Assembly (NCBI GenBank): GCA_017405115.1
Contig: JAFRBA010000056.1
Span: 62,001-126,000, forward strand
DNA length: 64,000 nucleotides
Source: Kiritimatiellia bacterium
GTDB taxonomy: Bacteria; Verrucomicrobiota; Kiritimatiellia; RFP12; UBA1067
Direction of reading: 5' to 3'
Shown here one piece after another: positions 42,564 through 51,087 of this stretch. The notes beneath the pieces were generated by a model. It searched no databases, was not told the origin of the DNA, and saw nothing but the letters and a program-made list of their open reading frames with translations. Within the stretch, counting starts at the first letter, position 1. Every line of letters begins with the position of its first letter. The position numbers and the translations under genes are program-made.

Positions 42564-43760
42564 ATGAAGAGGAACATGTCATTGGAATGTGCGCTCGTCG
42601 CGACGGCCGCGATTATGTCGCTCGCCGTCTCGGCCGGGCCGAACGGCGACCGTCCCGACGAACGCCACGCTTGGGCGGTGCATGACGACAACCGCCCGAA
42701 CGCCCGCGAGGTGCTTACGGACGAGAAGGGCGTGCCGTCCGACGCAATCGTCCTCTTCGACGGAACTGAGCAGTCCGTCCGCGACCACTGGTGCGACTCG
42801 AAGGGCAACGCCACGAAGTGGATCGTTAAGGACGGGCTTTTCGTCTGCGTGCCGAAGTCCGGCATGGCCTACGCGCGCGACGTCGTGGGCGACTGCCAGC
42901 TGCATGTCGAGTTCCGCATTCCCGATCCGCCGGGCGAGGGCCTCGGCAACTCCGGCGTGTACGTGCACGGCATCTACGAGATCCAGATTCTCCACAGCTT
43001 CCGCAATACCGACAAGTTCCACCCGATCCCTCCGTGGAAGCACGCCAACTACGCCGACGGCCAGTGCGGGGCGATCTACGGACAGTCCCCGCCGGCCGTG
43101 AACCCCGCGCGGGAGCCGGGAAAGTGGCAGTCGTTCGACATCACGTTCCATCCGGCGGTCTGGGACGGCGAGACGCTCGTCGAGCCGGCGACGCTTTCCG
43201 CATACCTGAACGGCGTGCTGATTCAGGACGAATGGAAGCTCGAGGGCCCGACGTATTACGTCCGCCGCACGAGCCATGACGCCAAGAAGGAGATCGCCGA
43301 ACGCTGCGCGGTCGCCCTGCAGGACCACGGCCATCCGGTGGAGTTCCGCAACATCTGGGTGCGCAGGATCGCCTCCCGCCGCGCCAACACCGTCCACGGC
43401 GGAGACTATTTCAACGCGGCGGACGCCAAGAAGCTGCGCGAAAGGCTCGCCGCCGAGACATTGGCCAAGGCGCATGCCGCAGAGAATCCCGCGAGCAGGC
43501 TCGCCTGGCTGTGGGAGTCTTACTGCTATAGCGCCAATGCCGAAGTGAAGAAGGAGATCGATGACCTCACGCCCAAGTACATCGCCCGCATCTCGGCGTG
43601 GAAGGGTGCCGTGGACCCGGCCTTCCGCGAGGAGCTCTCGAACATGAGCGGATTCGTGGGCATGGGCAAGCGCTGCGGACTGTTCACTGACGATTCGCCT
43701 TTGGCGAAGGCCGTGGCCGACGCTCTCAAGGCCACGTCGTCGAACGTGAAGCAGTACTAG
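42564..43760 (+). CDS. Secreted DUF1080 (3-keto-disaccharide hydrolase-like) protein
   Basis: This 398-aa protein begins with a signal peptide (residues 1-25) after the ribosome site AAAGGGGAGG. Residues about 50-270 are the DUF1080 lectin-like fold: AIVLFDGTE, WIVKDGLFVCVPKSG, LHVEFRIPDPP, GNSGVYVHGIYEIQILHS, GQCGAIYGQSPP and VEFRNIWVRRI. Such domains are common in Planctomycetes and relatives, and some cleave 3-keto-glycosides. The remaining 120 residues are helical and unrecognised. It may be transcribed with the ABC operon, 40 bases away, but function suggests independence. Confidence 0.85.
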   Translation: MKRNMSLECALVATAAIMSLAVSAGPNGDRPDERHAWAVHDDNRPNAREVLTDEKGVPSDAIVLFDGTEQSVRDHWCDSKGNATKWIVKDGLFVCVPKSGMAYARDVVGDCQLHVEFRIPDPPGEGLGNSGVYVHGIYEIQILHSFRNTDKFHPIPPWKHANYADGQCGAIYGQSPPAVNPAREPGKWQSFDITFHPAVWDGETLVEPATLSAYLNGVLIQDEWKLEGPTYYVRRTSHDAKKEIAERCAVALQDHGHPVEFRNIWVRRIASRRANTVHGGDYFNAADAKKLRERLAAETLAKAHAAENPASRLAWLWESYCYSANAEVKKEIDDLTPKYIARISAWKGAVDPAFREELSNMSGFVGMGKRCGLFTDDSPLAKAVADALKATSSNVKQY

Positions 43761-44239
43761 ACGCCTCTCGGCCGCTTTCTGGAGACGGGGAGCTTGCCAT
43801 GGCGAAGCGGCCGTCGTGCTTGCGAACGACGTCTTTGGCTTCGGCTATGTCGAGGCGCTTACATTCCCACCGATCCCGATATTTTAGCCTTTGAACTCAC
43901 GGCGTAAATTATACCATTTCCACGTTTTCAAAGCCACTTCGTAGCAGGGAAATTGAGGAGTAGATTCTACGCTTCCACGAATGTGCGTAAGGGGCTCGGA
44001 GGCTCCGACAGCCGCGAGCCAGTTGACGGAGTGGAATTGACGCACACAATAATGAAAAGGGTCGTTTCATCTGTAAGTGGGGTTGCATCCTGGTTTTCCC
44101 CTTGATTTTATTGGGTGATATTGCTTTCCACTACCTGTCCTTTGCGCGGCGCGAAGATCGCCGTTTGTTTTCAGTGCTAAGTTTCAGAGTAAATATGATA
44201 TAATTCGTTGTAAAAGTTTTTCCGCCCAAAGGACATCAA
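43761..44239. other. Spacer between core genes and the defence island
   Basis: No gene is supported in 479 bases. A 9-bp inverted repeat CGGCCGCTT/AAGCGGCCG (43769-43777 and 43805-43813) follows the DUF1080 stop and may end transcription. A minus-strand extended -10 (ATGGTATAAT, reading from 43917 to 43908) has no gene behind it. The right part is AT-rich and carries the island promoter at 44199. Confidence 0.6.
44199..44204 (+). promoter_or_regulatory. -10 box of the defence operon
   Basis: AATATGATATAAT is an extended -10 (TGn before TATAAT). It leaves a 35-base interval to the ATG at 44240 that contains the ribosome site AAAGGA. No clear -35 is visible, as expected for an extended -10 promoter. 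Confidence 0.55.
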
Positions 44240-46306
44240 ATGGCAAAGAAATCAAAAGAAGAAGCCCTTGGCGAAGATCAGTTGATCTGCGTCCTGTCCG
44301 GTAATGTGGTGAAGGCAACGCAAAAGGAGCTTAATCTTCAGTCCGTCATCGGGATGATGAACGAGGAATACGGCTTCGAGCTTCGGGATATGGAACGGGA
44401 TTGGTCTGTCGCGTTCGAGGATGAGGACGGGAAGACAAGGCGCACGAAGATAGACCTCGCCATCTTCGATCAGGACTCCGACCATGAACAGGACAACCTG
44501 ATCCGGGCGATTGTCGTCAATGACGAGAAAGTCAAGGCCGAGGACAAGAAAAAGGGCGTCGAGGCGACGCTGGCAAATGTCCTGGAGCATACCGAGTGCG
44601 AATTCGGCCTCTGGTCTAACGGCGAGGAGTACCATTTCAAGCAGCGGGTCGAGGACGATTACGGCAATGTCGAGGCTGATGACATTGCGGACTTCCCTGC
44701 GCGGGGCCAGACGATTGAGGATTTGGAGAATGCAGGCGACCGCGTGCCGCCGCGCAAGCCCGCGAACGATTCCCTTGTCCGCACATTCAAGCGCTGCCAC
44801 GACTACATCTACGCAAACGAAGGCATGAAGAAGACTGCCTTCTGGGAACTGTTGAACCTAATCTTCTGCAAGATCTACGACGAGAAGCGCCGCTTCATGA
44901 CGAACACAGGCGAATCCTACCGGCGCAGGTTCTGGGTTGGCGTGAGGGAGAAGAACTCGGAGGAGGGGCTTAAGGCGATCTGGAAGCGCATCAATTCGCT
45001 GTTCGACGAGCTGAAGAGCGATGGCGTGTTCTCCGAGGTGTTCGACGGCAATGAGCGCATCAACCTGTCGGAGCGCGGGCTTGCTTTTGTGGCGGGCGAA
45101 CTGGCCAAGTATTCGTTTCTGGATGCGACCGTCGATGTGAAGGGAACGGCCTACGAGACGATTGTCTCGAATACGCTCAAACAGGAGGCCGGACAGTTCT
45201 TCACGCCCCGGAATGCGATCCGGTGCATGGTGCAGATGATGGACCCCGACGAGAAATGTCGCGTGTTGGATCCGGCCTGCGGCTCCGGCGGCTTCCTCGT
45301 GATGGTGCTGGATCATGTCCGCCGGAAAATCGCGAAGGAGATGTATCCTGAACTTGACGAGCTGCATCTCGAGCAGAGATACAATTCCAGCCAGGTCAAC
45401 GCGCGGGTGAAGAAGTACGCCGAGAACATGCTCTTCGGCTTCGACTTCGACCCGGACCTCAAGAAGGCCGCGCGGATGAACATGGTGATGGCCGGCGACG
45501 GCCACGCCAATATCTTCAACATCAATTCGCTGGAATATCCGCAAGGCGACAAGCCGGACGTCGCCAAGGTCGGCCCGAAGGTCAAGTCAAGCGTGCAGAA
45601 AGCCGGGGACAAGGCAAGCTGCGAGGCGGACAAGGCGCTTGACAACGCGCTTGGCAAGTTCGACCTCATCTTCACCAATCCGCCTTTCGGCGCGAAGGTG
45701 AAAGTGGACCTCGCGATCTCGCGCAAGTACGCATTGGGCAGGAACTGGAAGAAGGAGGCGGATGGAACGTTCTCCTCGTCCGAGTCTTCTTCGAGCGAAG
45801 CGCCGGAAGTGCTTTTCATCGAACAATGCGAACGCTTCCTCAAGCCGGGCGGAAGGCTGGCGATCGTCCTTCCCGACGGCATTCTCGGCAATCCCGATTC
45901 CGAATCGATCCGCCATTGGATTCTCCGGCATTTCAAGCTGCTGGCGTCCGTCGACCTGCCGGTGGAGATGTTCCTTCCCCAGGTAGGGGTGCAGGCGTCG
46001 TTCCTGTTCCTCCAGAAAAAGACCGAAGCGGAAAAACTGGCCGCAGCCAACGGACGGGAGGACTACGATGTCTTTATGGCGATTGCGGAGGCTGTTGGAA
46101 AGGATCGCCGCGGGCAGCCCATCTACGTGCGCGACGACGACGGCGCGGAAATGACGTTCGAGGAAGAGAAGAAGACGTTGCTTGTTGACCAGAACGGGCA
46201 TGAGCGCATTATCCGCAAGCGTGTGACCGTCAAGCATCTCGATGACGACCTCCCAAATATAGCCGTCGCATACGGCAAGTTCCTCAAGAAGGTGGGGAAG
46301 GCGTGA
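44240..46306 (+). CDS. Type I-like N6-adenine DNA methyltransferase (HsdM-like)
   Basis: This 688-aa protein is predicted to methylate adenine in host DNA and so mark self. Residues about 20-150 resemble the HSDR_N-like domain often fused to such enzymes (KIDLAIFDQDSDHEQ, CEFGLWSNGEEYHF). Residues about 190-640 are the N6-Mtase: SAM loop LDPACGSGGFL (Asp344), catalytic NPPFGAK (Asn480-Phe483), LPDGILGNPD and QVGVQASFLFLQKK. A Ser/Glu-rich loop (about 512-522) interrupts the core. Its stop overlaps a GTG start of the specificity subunit, indicating coupled translation. It matches the methylase of MADS/type I systems; no HsdR partner occurs in the window. Confidence 0.92.
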   Translation: MAKKSKEEALGEDQLICVLSGNVVKATQKELNLQSVIGMMNEEYGFELRDMERDWSVAFEDEDGKTRRTKIDLAIFDQDSDHEQDNLIRAIVVNDEKVKAEDKKKGVEATLANVLEHTECEFGLWSNGEEYHFKQRVEDDYGNVEADDIADFPARGQTIEDLENAGDRVPPRKPANDSLVRTFKRCHDYIYANEGMKKTAFWELLNLIFCKIYDEKRRFMTNTGESYRRRFWVGVREKNSEEGLKAIWKRINSLFDELKSDGVFSEVFDGNERINLSERGLAFVAGELAKYSFLDATVDVKGTAYETIVSNTLKQEAGQFFTPRNAIRCMVQMMDPDEKCRVLDPACGSGGFLVMVLDHVRRKIAKEMYPELDELHLEQRYNSSQVNARVKKYAENMLFGFDFDPDLKKAARMNMVMAGDGHANIFNINSLEYPQGDKPDVAKVGPKVKSSVQKAGDKASCEADKALDNALGKFDLIFTNPPFGAKVKVDLAISRKYALGRNWKKEADGTFSSSESSSSEAPEVLFIEQCERFLKPGGRLAIVLPDGILGNPDSESIRHWILRHFKLLASVDLPVEMFLPQVGVQASFLFLQKKTEAEKLAAANGREDYDVFMAIAEAVGKDRRGQPIYVRDDDGAEMTFEEEKKTLLVDQNGHERIIRKRVTVKHLDDDLPNIAVAYGKFLKKVGKA

Positions 46307-47736
46307 AGACGACCGCTGTCACCTTGAGCGCAGTATTGCGTTCAGACGGAGAACGATTCAACCCGCCATATTTCTTAAATGCGGCGGTTGACTATTACAA
46401 TGGACTGACGCATTGTTCATACAGTGTCACTACACTTGGACAGGAATGTGAAGATGCATTTGCCGGGAACATTTTCTCGCGACGTTTTGTGAAGGACAAG
46501 GAACATGGGGTTCCTTATCTGACACCAACAGAGATGTTGAAAGCCGATATGTCGCAGGCAAAGCTACTATCGAAGAAACAGGCTGATGCTTTGTCGTACT
46601 TGAGAGTTAGATCAGGATGGATTTTGATATCGTGTTCTGGTTCAGCCGCACTTGGATCGGTGGCATTGGCGAATGAACGTCACGAACAGATGATAGCCAC
46701 TCACGACCTAATTCGGTTTGTCCCCCAAGAGAGAAATCTAAAGGTCGGTGTTATATTTGCATTCTTGCGAAGCAAATATGGCAAAACAACCCTAACACAT
46801 TCACAATACGGTTCCTGTATTCTTCACATCATTCCTGATCATGTGAAGTCGATTCAAATCCCCGTATTTCCAGCTGCTTTTCAGAAGAAGGTGCATGAGC
46901 GGATCATGGAATCGGCGAGATTGCGCGAAGAAGCGGATGCAGAAGAAAAAGAGGCTGATAGAAAACTTCTCGACTATACAAGGTTGCGGCCACTAACACC
47001 AGAGGGCTATAATTATTTTGGCCCGAGGTCATCAAGAAGGACTATCAGCACGTTTTCCCTCAAGATCGGGTCTGTGACTGAGTTGTCGATAAATGCGTTC
47101 AATTATTCTGAACGAATGCGAAAGACGGTTGATTATGTCAGATCGACATGCGAGACCATACCATTGTCCGAGACATTGTCCGGGGGAGGATTTTTCTCAA
47201 CGGGTTCTTTCCCGCGAATGGAACTTGATTCCCCAAAATCTTTATTGTTGATAAACCAGTCGGACATCTTTAACGCTAGACTTACCGGGAAGAAGATAGC
47301 GCGTCGAGGAGTGAAGGCAAAATCGTTAGTTGAATACGGCGAGGTGATTATTGCTGGGGTTGGAACGCTCGGTGAGACTGAGTCATTTTGTCGTGTCGTG
47401 TTTGCGAATGAATCGCTGGTGGGGCAGCTTATCTCTGGTGAATTTATTCGGATGAAGACGACTGACAAGATCCCGCCGGGATATCTATACGCTTGGCTCC
47501 ATTCTGATTATGGCTTTCGGATGATTAGATCCACACAGGCGGGGACGAAATTGTGTCGACCTATACAGAAATTGTTGTTGCTGATGCCAGTTCCGGTTTT
47601 GGGGAGTTCGCAAATGAATGAGATTAATCAACTGGTACTTACTTCTCAAACGAAAAGAGCCCGAGCGGCGGATTTGGAGAACGAGGCGATAGATATGGTC
47701 GAACGTGAAATCGAATCTTGGCAGGAGGGCGATTGA
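46303..47736 (+). CDS. HsdS-like specificity subunit
   Basis: This 477-aa protein starts with GTG in a GTGA overlap with the methyltransferase stop. It has the two-half layout of type I S subunits. Each half carries a target-recognition region (PYLTPTEML...LRVRSGWILISCSGSAALGSVAL and LLLINQSDI...YGEVIIAGVGTLGETESF) followed by a helical spacer (KKVHERIMESARLREEADAEEKEADRKLLDY and a shorter C-terminal helix). GC content falls clearly below that of neighbouring core genes, as is usual for exchangeable recognition domains. It should direct the methyltransferase, and perhaps the effector proteins, to one bipartite DNA site. Confidence 0.88.
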   Translation: MKTTAVTLSAVLRSDGERFNPPYFLNAAVDYYNGLTHCSYSVTTLGQECEDAFAGNIFSRRFVKDKEHGVPYLTPTEMLKADMSQAKLLSKKQADALSYLRVRSGWILISCSGSAALGSVALANERHEQMIATHDLIRFVPQERNLKVGVIFAFLRSKYGKTTLTHSQYGSCILHIIPDHVKSIQIPVFPAAFQKKVHERIMESARLREEADAEEKEADRKLLDYTRLRPLTPEGYNYFGPRSSRRTISTFSLKIGSVTELSINAFNYSERMRKTVDYVRSTCETIPLSETLSGGGFFSTGSFPRMELDSPKSLLLINQSDIFNARLTGKKIARRGVKAKSLVEYGEVIIAGVGTLGETESFCRVVFANESLVGQLISGEFIRMKTTDKIPPGYLYAWLHSDYGFRMIRSTQAGTKLCRPIQKLLLLMPVPVLGSSQMNEINQLVLTSQTKRARAADLENEAIDMVEREIESWQEGD

Positions 47737-47737
47737 C

Positions 47738-48478
47738 ATGTGCATGCTACATTTTAGGCATAGCGATTCAAGCGTGCGATATCGCAGCAGACCTGTCAAG
47801 GATGGGCCTGAAGCACGCATGCTTGAGACTTTTATGTCCCAATACGAGAAACGGTTGAAAGGTGACGGCGGCGACTATGCGATCTTCTACGAGCCGCAGA
47901 TGCCAACTGGATACCCTGATTGCGTCATTGTGAAATTCGATGCTTCAGCCTATGACGGTTGGAGTAGAAACGCTGTACCATTGTCCGATACCGACCTGAA
48001 AATATTGCATGTCATTATCCGGTCGGGCGGGCTGACAGCAGGAACATTGGCACGTACAATCGGATTTGAGCTGGATGCTGTAAATAGGGCTCTGTCGAAT
48101 CTGCACGGGCGCGGTTTTGTAGAGGCACGTGGGTCCCGCTGGGTGGCGGCACCTCGCAAAAGATGTTCGGGGATACGCAACATCTTGTCGATTGAGGCGA
48201 AGATGTCTGATTGCAGCGGGGTACTTGACCAGGCGGTGTTGAACAAGACATTCGCAAACTCGTCGTGCGTCCTCATGCCGACGAGACGCCCGTCACATGA
48301 GACGCTTTCAGTAGCCATGGAGACCGGTCTTGGAATCTATCTTCAGCCAGAGCAAGGGCATGCGGAACAGGTTCTTAAGCCCTGCTTGTACGGTGGCCTG
48401 AGAGCGTCATACGCGGTTTGGCGTTTGAACGAATGGATCGGGCGCAGACTTGCAAAAACCAGGAGGAATACAAGATGA
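47738..48478 (+). CDS. PD-(D/E)xK nuclease-like protein with inserted winged helix
   Basis: This is a 246-aa protein. Start 47738 is chosen because AGGAGGG (47724-47730) precedes it by 7 bases. The restriction-nuclease core appears in two pieces: EARMLETFM (Glu25/Glu30) and GYPDCVIV (Asp61), then NILSIEAKMSDCSGVLDQA (Glu153-x-Lys155 and the Gln-Ala of motif IV). Between them, residues about 80-140 form a winged helix (LSDTDLKILHVIIRSGGLTAGTLARTIG, NRALSNLHGRGFVEARG). It may be the cleaving subunit of the system or a DNA-binding regulator with a retained nuclease fold. Its stop overlaps the kinase start by ATGA. Confidence 0.7.
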   Translation: MCMLHFRHSDSSVRYRSRPVKDGPEARMLETFMSQYEKRLKGDGGDYAIFYEPQMPTGYPDCVIVKFDASAYDGWSRNAVPLSDTDLKILHVIIRSGGLTAGTLARTIGFELDAVNRALSNLHGRGFVEARGSRWVAAPRKRCSGIRNILSIEAKMSDCSGVLDQAVLNKTFANSSCVLMPTRRPSHETLSVAMETGLGIYLQPEQGHAEQVLKPCLYGGLRASYAVWRLNEWIGRRLAKTRRNTR

Positions 48479-49332
48479 GCGGATTCAAAATCGCAGTAGA
48501 TCAAGTTCAGTTACAGTCGTCATTCCCTAGGCTTAGCGGTCTGCGGGTTTTGAAGAGCGGCGGGCAAAAGGATGTCTATGCGGCGGAGAGCGCCGACTAC
48601 GGCCCTGTCGTCCTAAAGCTGATGCCGATAGGCCCAAACGGGCTGTCGCCACGTATTTGCCGCGAAATCGAGATTGTCACCTCGCGCACTTTCACGGGTG
48701 TGCCCCGGATATTCGAGCAAGGAACCGTTTCGGTTGGCAGCGTCGATGCCGCATTCATCATTGAACAGCGGATCGAGGGAAGGGAACTGCGGGCAATTCT
48801 CGTGGACGAAGGCAAGCAGTCGAAGGAATTTGTCGTCGCGATGATGAAGTCGCTTCTTGTGACGCTTTGCGAATTAGAACAGAATAGGATTGTCCATCGA
48901 GACATCAAGCCGGACAACATTGTCGTTGATGGGGAGGGGAAGTTCTGGTTGTTGGATTTCGGGATCGCCCGCGATCTTGATGCGGTGTCCTTGACGATGA
49001 CGAGCGAGAAAATGGGGCCTCTCTCGCCTGGTTATGCCGCGCCAGAGCAAGTGATGAACTTCAAGCGCCAGATTGACACGCGGTCGGACTTGTTTTCTGT
49101 TGGTGTAACTGCGTATGAACTGCTGGCAGGGCGTCATCCGTTCGCGGTGGCCAATGCGAATCCGCTTGCCGTGATCGTCCAGTCGGTGACAACGGACGTC
49201 GATACGCTGGATATCGACGACGACCCCAAGGGTGAATTGGCGGCGTTTGTCAAGACGCTTATGAACAAACAGCAGACTTTTCGTCCGCCAACGGCGAAGA
49301 TGGCGCTGGAATGGCTGAATTCCATATCGTGA
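48475..49332 (+). CDS. Stand-alone Ser/Thr protein kinase
   Basis: This 285-aa protein is one Hanks-type kinase domain with no membrane helix or sensor. Start 48475 has AGGAGG at 48461-48466. VVLKLM gives the ATP-anchoring Lys48, IVHRDIKPDN the catalytic Asp143, LLDFGIARD the Mg-binding Asp161, and SPGYAAPEQ the APE end of the activation segment. The glycine loop is reduced to SGGQKDVYAA. All residues needed for activity are present. It is placed between the nuclease-like gene and a protein of unknown function and is distinct from the large PglW-like kinase downstream, so the system encodes two active-looking kinases. Confidence 0.92.
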   Translation: MSGFKIAVDQVQLQSSFPRLSGLRVLKSGGQKDVYAAESADYGPVVLKLMPIGPNGLSPRICREIEIVTSRTFTGVPRIFEQGTVSVGSVDAAFIIEQRIEGRELRAILVDEGKQSKEFVVAMMKSLLVTLCELEQNRIVHRDIKPDNIVVDGEGKFWLLDFGIARDLDAVSLTMTSEKMGPLSPGYAAPEQVMNFKRQIDTRSDLFSVGVTAYELLAGRHPFAVANANPLAVIVQSVTTDVDTLDIDDDPKGELAAFVKTLMNKQQTFRPPTAKMALEWLNSIS

Positions 49333-49339
49333 GGGGGTG

Positions 49340-50530
49340 ATGATGAAACTCTTTTTCCAGTGCGGAAGTGGCGTCAAAAAGCTTTCAAAACGGCTGTCGG
49401 AGACAATGCCGGGAGGCACGTATATTCTGAGTCCCCGGGACTTGAGCCAGAAGAGTCAAGTTTCATTTGCAAAAGAATTGCGAAAGAGCGGCAACAGCAC
49501 GTTGTTTGATCCGCAATTGTACGCGCCACACAGCGACAAGAAGAATTTTCAGACATACACCTACTGGCCGAAAGATTTCAATACGGCAGAGGCCCCTTGG
49601 AAAGAGATTGTCATCAGTCTTGCGGAATTCAACGAGGTGCTTGGAACCTCTGCGTATATCTTGCCGGGGATGCCATGTGAGCATGTCGGCGGTACGTATC
49701 TTCGTCTGCACGAGAGCATTTTCGACGCTGCGTCTGACTTTGCTAACGAGAAATTGGCGACGGTCTGCCTGAAACAGAATGTCCTTCTTGATACGATGCA
49801 AGTGGAGAAATTGCTTGTTGCGACCGAACAGTGGCCCGTGGCGGGCGTTTATCTCATTGCGGAACATCCAGACGATGACTATTTTGTTGACAGTCCAGTA
49901 TGGATGTTGAATCTTCTGAAGCTTTGTTCTGGCTTGACCATCCAGAGGAAGAAAGTCGTCCTTGGCTACTCGAACCACCAGATGCTTCCTGTGGCTTGCG
50001 CGGGTGTTCATGCCATTGCATCCGGCAATTGGATGAACGCACGTTCGTTCACATTCGACAAGTTCTTCGATTCGGATGAAATCAAGCGCCATAAAATGTG
50101 GTATTATGCGCCACAGGCATACACGGAATTCTCTCCTGCATACCTTGATCTTGCCAAAAATGTGGGTAAATTGCCAATACTGGCACCTCCCAATGGCGTT
50201 GACACGCCGGCGTCGATACTTTTCTCGGGAGCGATGCCCTCGTCCGTCAACTATACGAACGAGATGTCCTTTTGGCATTACCTGTACTGCCTGGACCGAC
50301 AGGTGAGGGAGGTCTCCGCTCCGTATACATTCCAAGGACGAGTGGCCAAATGCCGTGAATCCGCCGAGGCGGCCAAGAAGAGACTTGAGTTCCTGCACAA
50401 ATACCGTATCAATGGACAGAATAGAGATTTCTTGGATTATTTTGACGTAAATGCCACGGCTCTTGATCTTTTTGAGAGCCAGGCTGGCGCACTCCTATCA
50501 CGCATGAATCATCTATATAGGGAAGCATGA
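49340..50530 (+). CDS. Uncharacterised defence-island protein
   Basis: This is a 396-aa cytosolic protein (start 49340, or 49343, behind GAGGGGG). I recognise no named domain. Beta-alpha alternation such as MKLFFQCGSGVKKLSKRL, GGTYILSPRDLSQ, LFDPQLYAPHSDKKN, VAGVYLIAEHPDDDYFVDSPVW, KKVVLGYSNHQMLPVACAGVHAIASGNW and GKLPILAPPNGVDTP suggests a TIM barrel resembling tRNA-guanine-transglycosylase-like folds. Proteins with the opening 'FQCG...ILSPRDL...DPQ' pattern are, to my recollection, part of methylation-associated defence operons (MAD4-like), but this is from memory. It is the last gene before the broken AlbA-type remnant. Confidence 0.75.
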   Translation: MMKLFFQCGSGVKKLSKRLSETMPGGTYILSPRDLSQKSQVSFAKELRKSGNSTLFDPQLYAPHSDKKNFQTYTYWPKDFNTAEAPWKEIVISLAEFNEVLGTSAYILPGMPCEHVGGTYLRLHESIFDAASDFANEKLATVCLKQNVLLDTMQVEKLLVATEQWPVAGVYLIAEHPDDDYFVDSPVWMLNLLKLCSGLTIQRKKVVLGYSNHQMLPVACAGVHAIASGNWMNARSFTFDKFFDSDEIKRHKMWYYAPQAYTEFSPAYLDLAKNVGKLPILAPPNGVDTPASILFSGAMPSSVNYTNEMSFWHYLYCLDRQVREVSAPYTFQGRVAKCRESAEAAKKRLEFLHKYRINGQNRDFLDYFDVNATALDLFESQAGALLSRMNHLYREA

Positions 50531-50531
50531 A

Positions 50532-51066
50532 ATGGCCGTTGCAGAGTACATGGAACTCACTGGGGTTAAGCGAAATACGGCGACGGCGGACCTTGTTGCG
50601 CTGGCGAAGGCGGGTGTGGTCAAGCGCGTTGGCGCGGGACGCGGTGCAACATACGTTCTTCAGAAATGCACAATAAATGCACAAAATGCACAATCCAATG
50701 TCAATGCGGCGAAAAAGAGCGTGAATATTGTGGAAAATGGCAGAATATATGCTGAAAATGGCAGACTAGGAGATGGAATAAATGAGGGAATAACGGGTCA
50801 TGATGCCGCAAATGAGGGAATAACGAGTGGGGATAATGTTCGTCCGGACAATAAGCTGGACAATAATCGGACAATAAACCGGACATTAGATGATGTTGTC
50901 ATTGAAGTGATTAGAATGTCACCTGGGATAAACAGAGCTGGGGTTACTTACGGAGGCGGTTGGCAGACGGAGATCCGTTGTCGCCGAGGCAATTGCAAGG
51001 CTGAAGGTTGCTGGCAAGATTGAGTATCGCGGCAGTAAGAAAACGGGTGGGTATTTCGCGCTATGA
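50532..51066 (+). pseudogene. 3' remnant of an AlbA_2/Schlafen-type protein, frameshifted
   Basis: From ATG 50532 the frame encodes a winged helix (VAEYMELTGVKRNTATADLVALAKAGVVKRVG), an Asn/Gly/Ile-rich linker with repeated 'NEGIT' and 'CACAA'/'GACAATAA' DNA motifs, and half of a second winged helix. A 4-base tandem duplication, TTACTTAC at 50945-50952, then shifts the frame. Removing one TTAC restores GVTEAVGRRRSVVAEAIARL through KKTGGYFAL and a stop at 51064-51066. The N-terminal AlbA_2 nucleic-acid/ATP domain is missing. It is thus truncated and broken, though the frameshift looks recent. Confidence 0.8.
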
Positions 51067-51087
51067 TAGACACGTAGGAGTGAACTT

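Noticed and set aside
43761..43880. Minus-strand frame resembling a histidine-kinase or other protein end (RLDIAEAKDVVRKHDGRF)
   Set aside because: It lacks a start, the similarity is by eye only, and part of it is formed by a 9-bp inverted repeat.
50650..50880. Short repeated units (AATGCACAA, GGACAATAA, AATGAGGGAATAACG) as a CRISPR or iteron array
   Set aside because: They are short, irregular, lack spacers and lie in the coding linker of the AlbA-type remnant, where they encode repeated residues.
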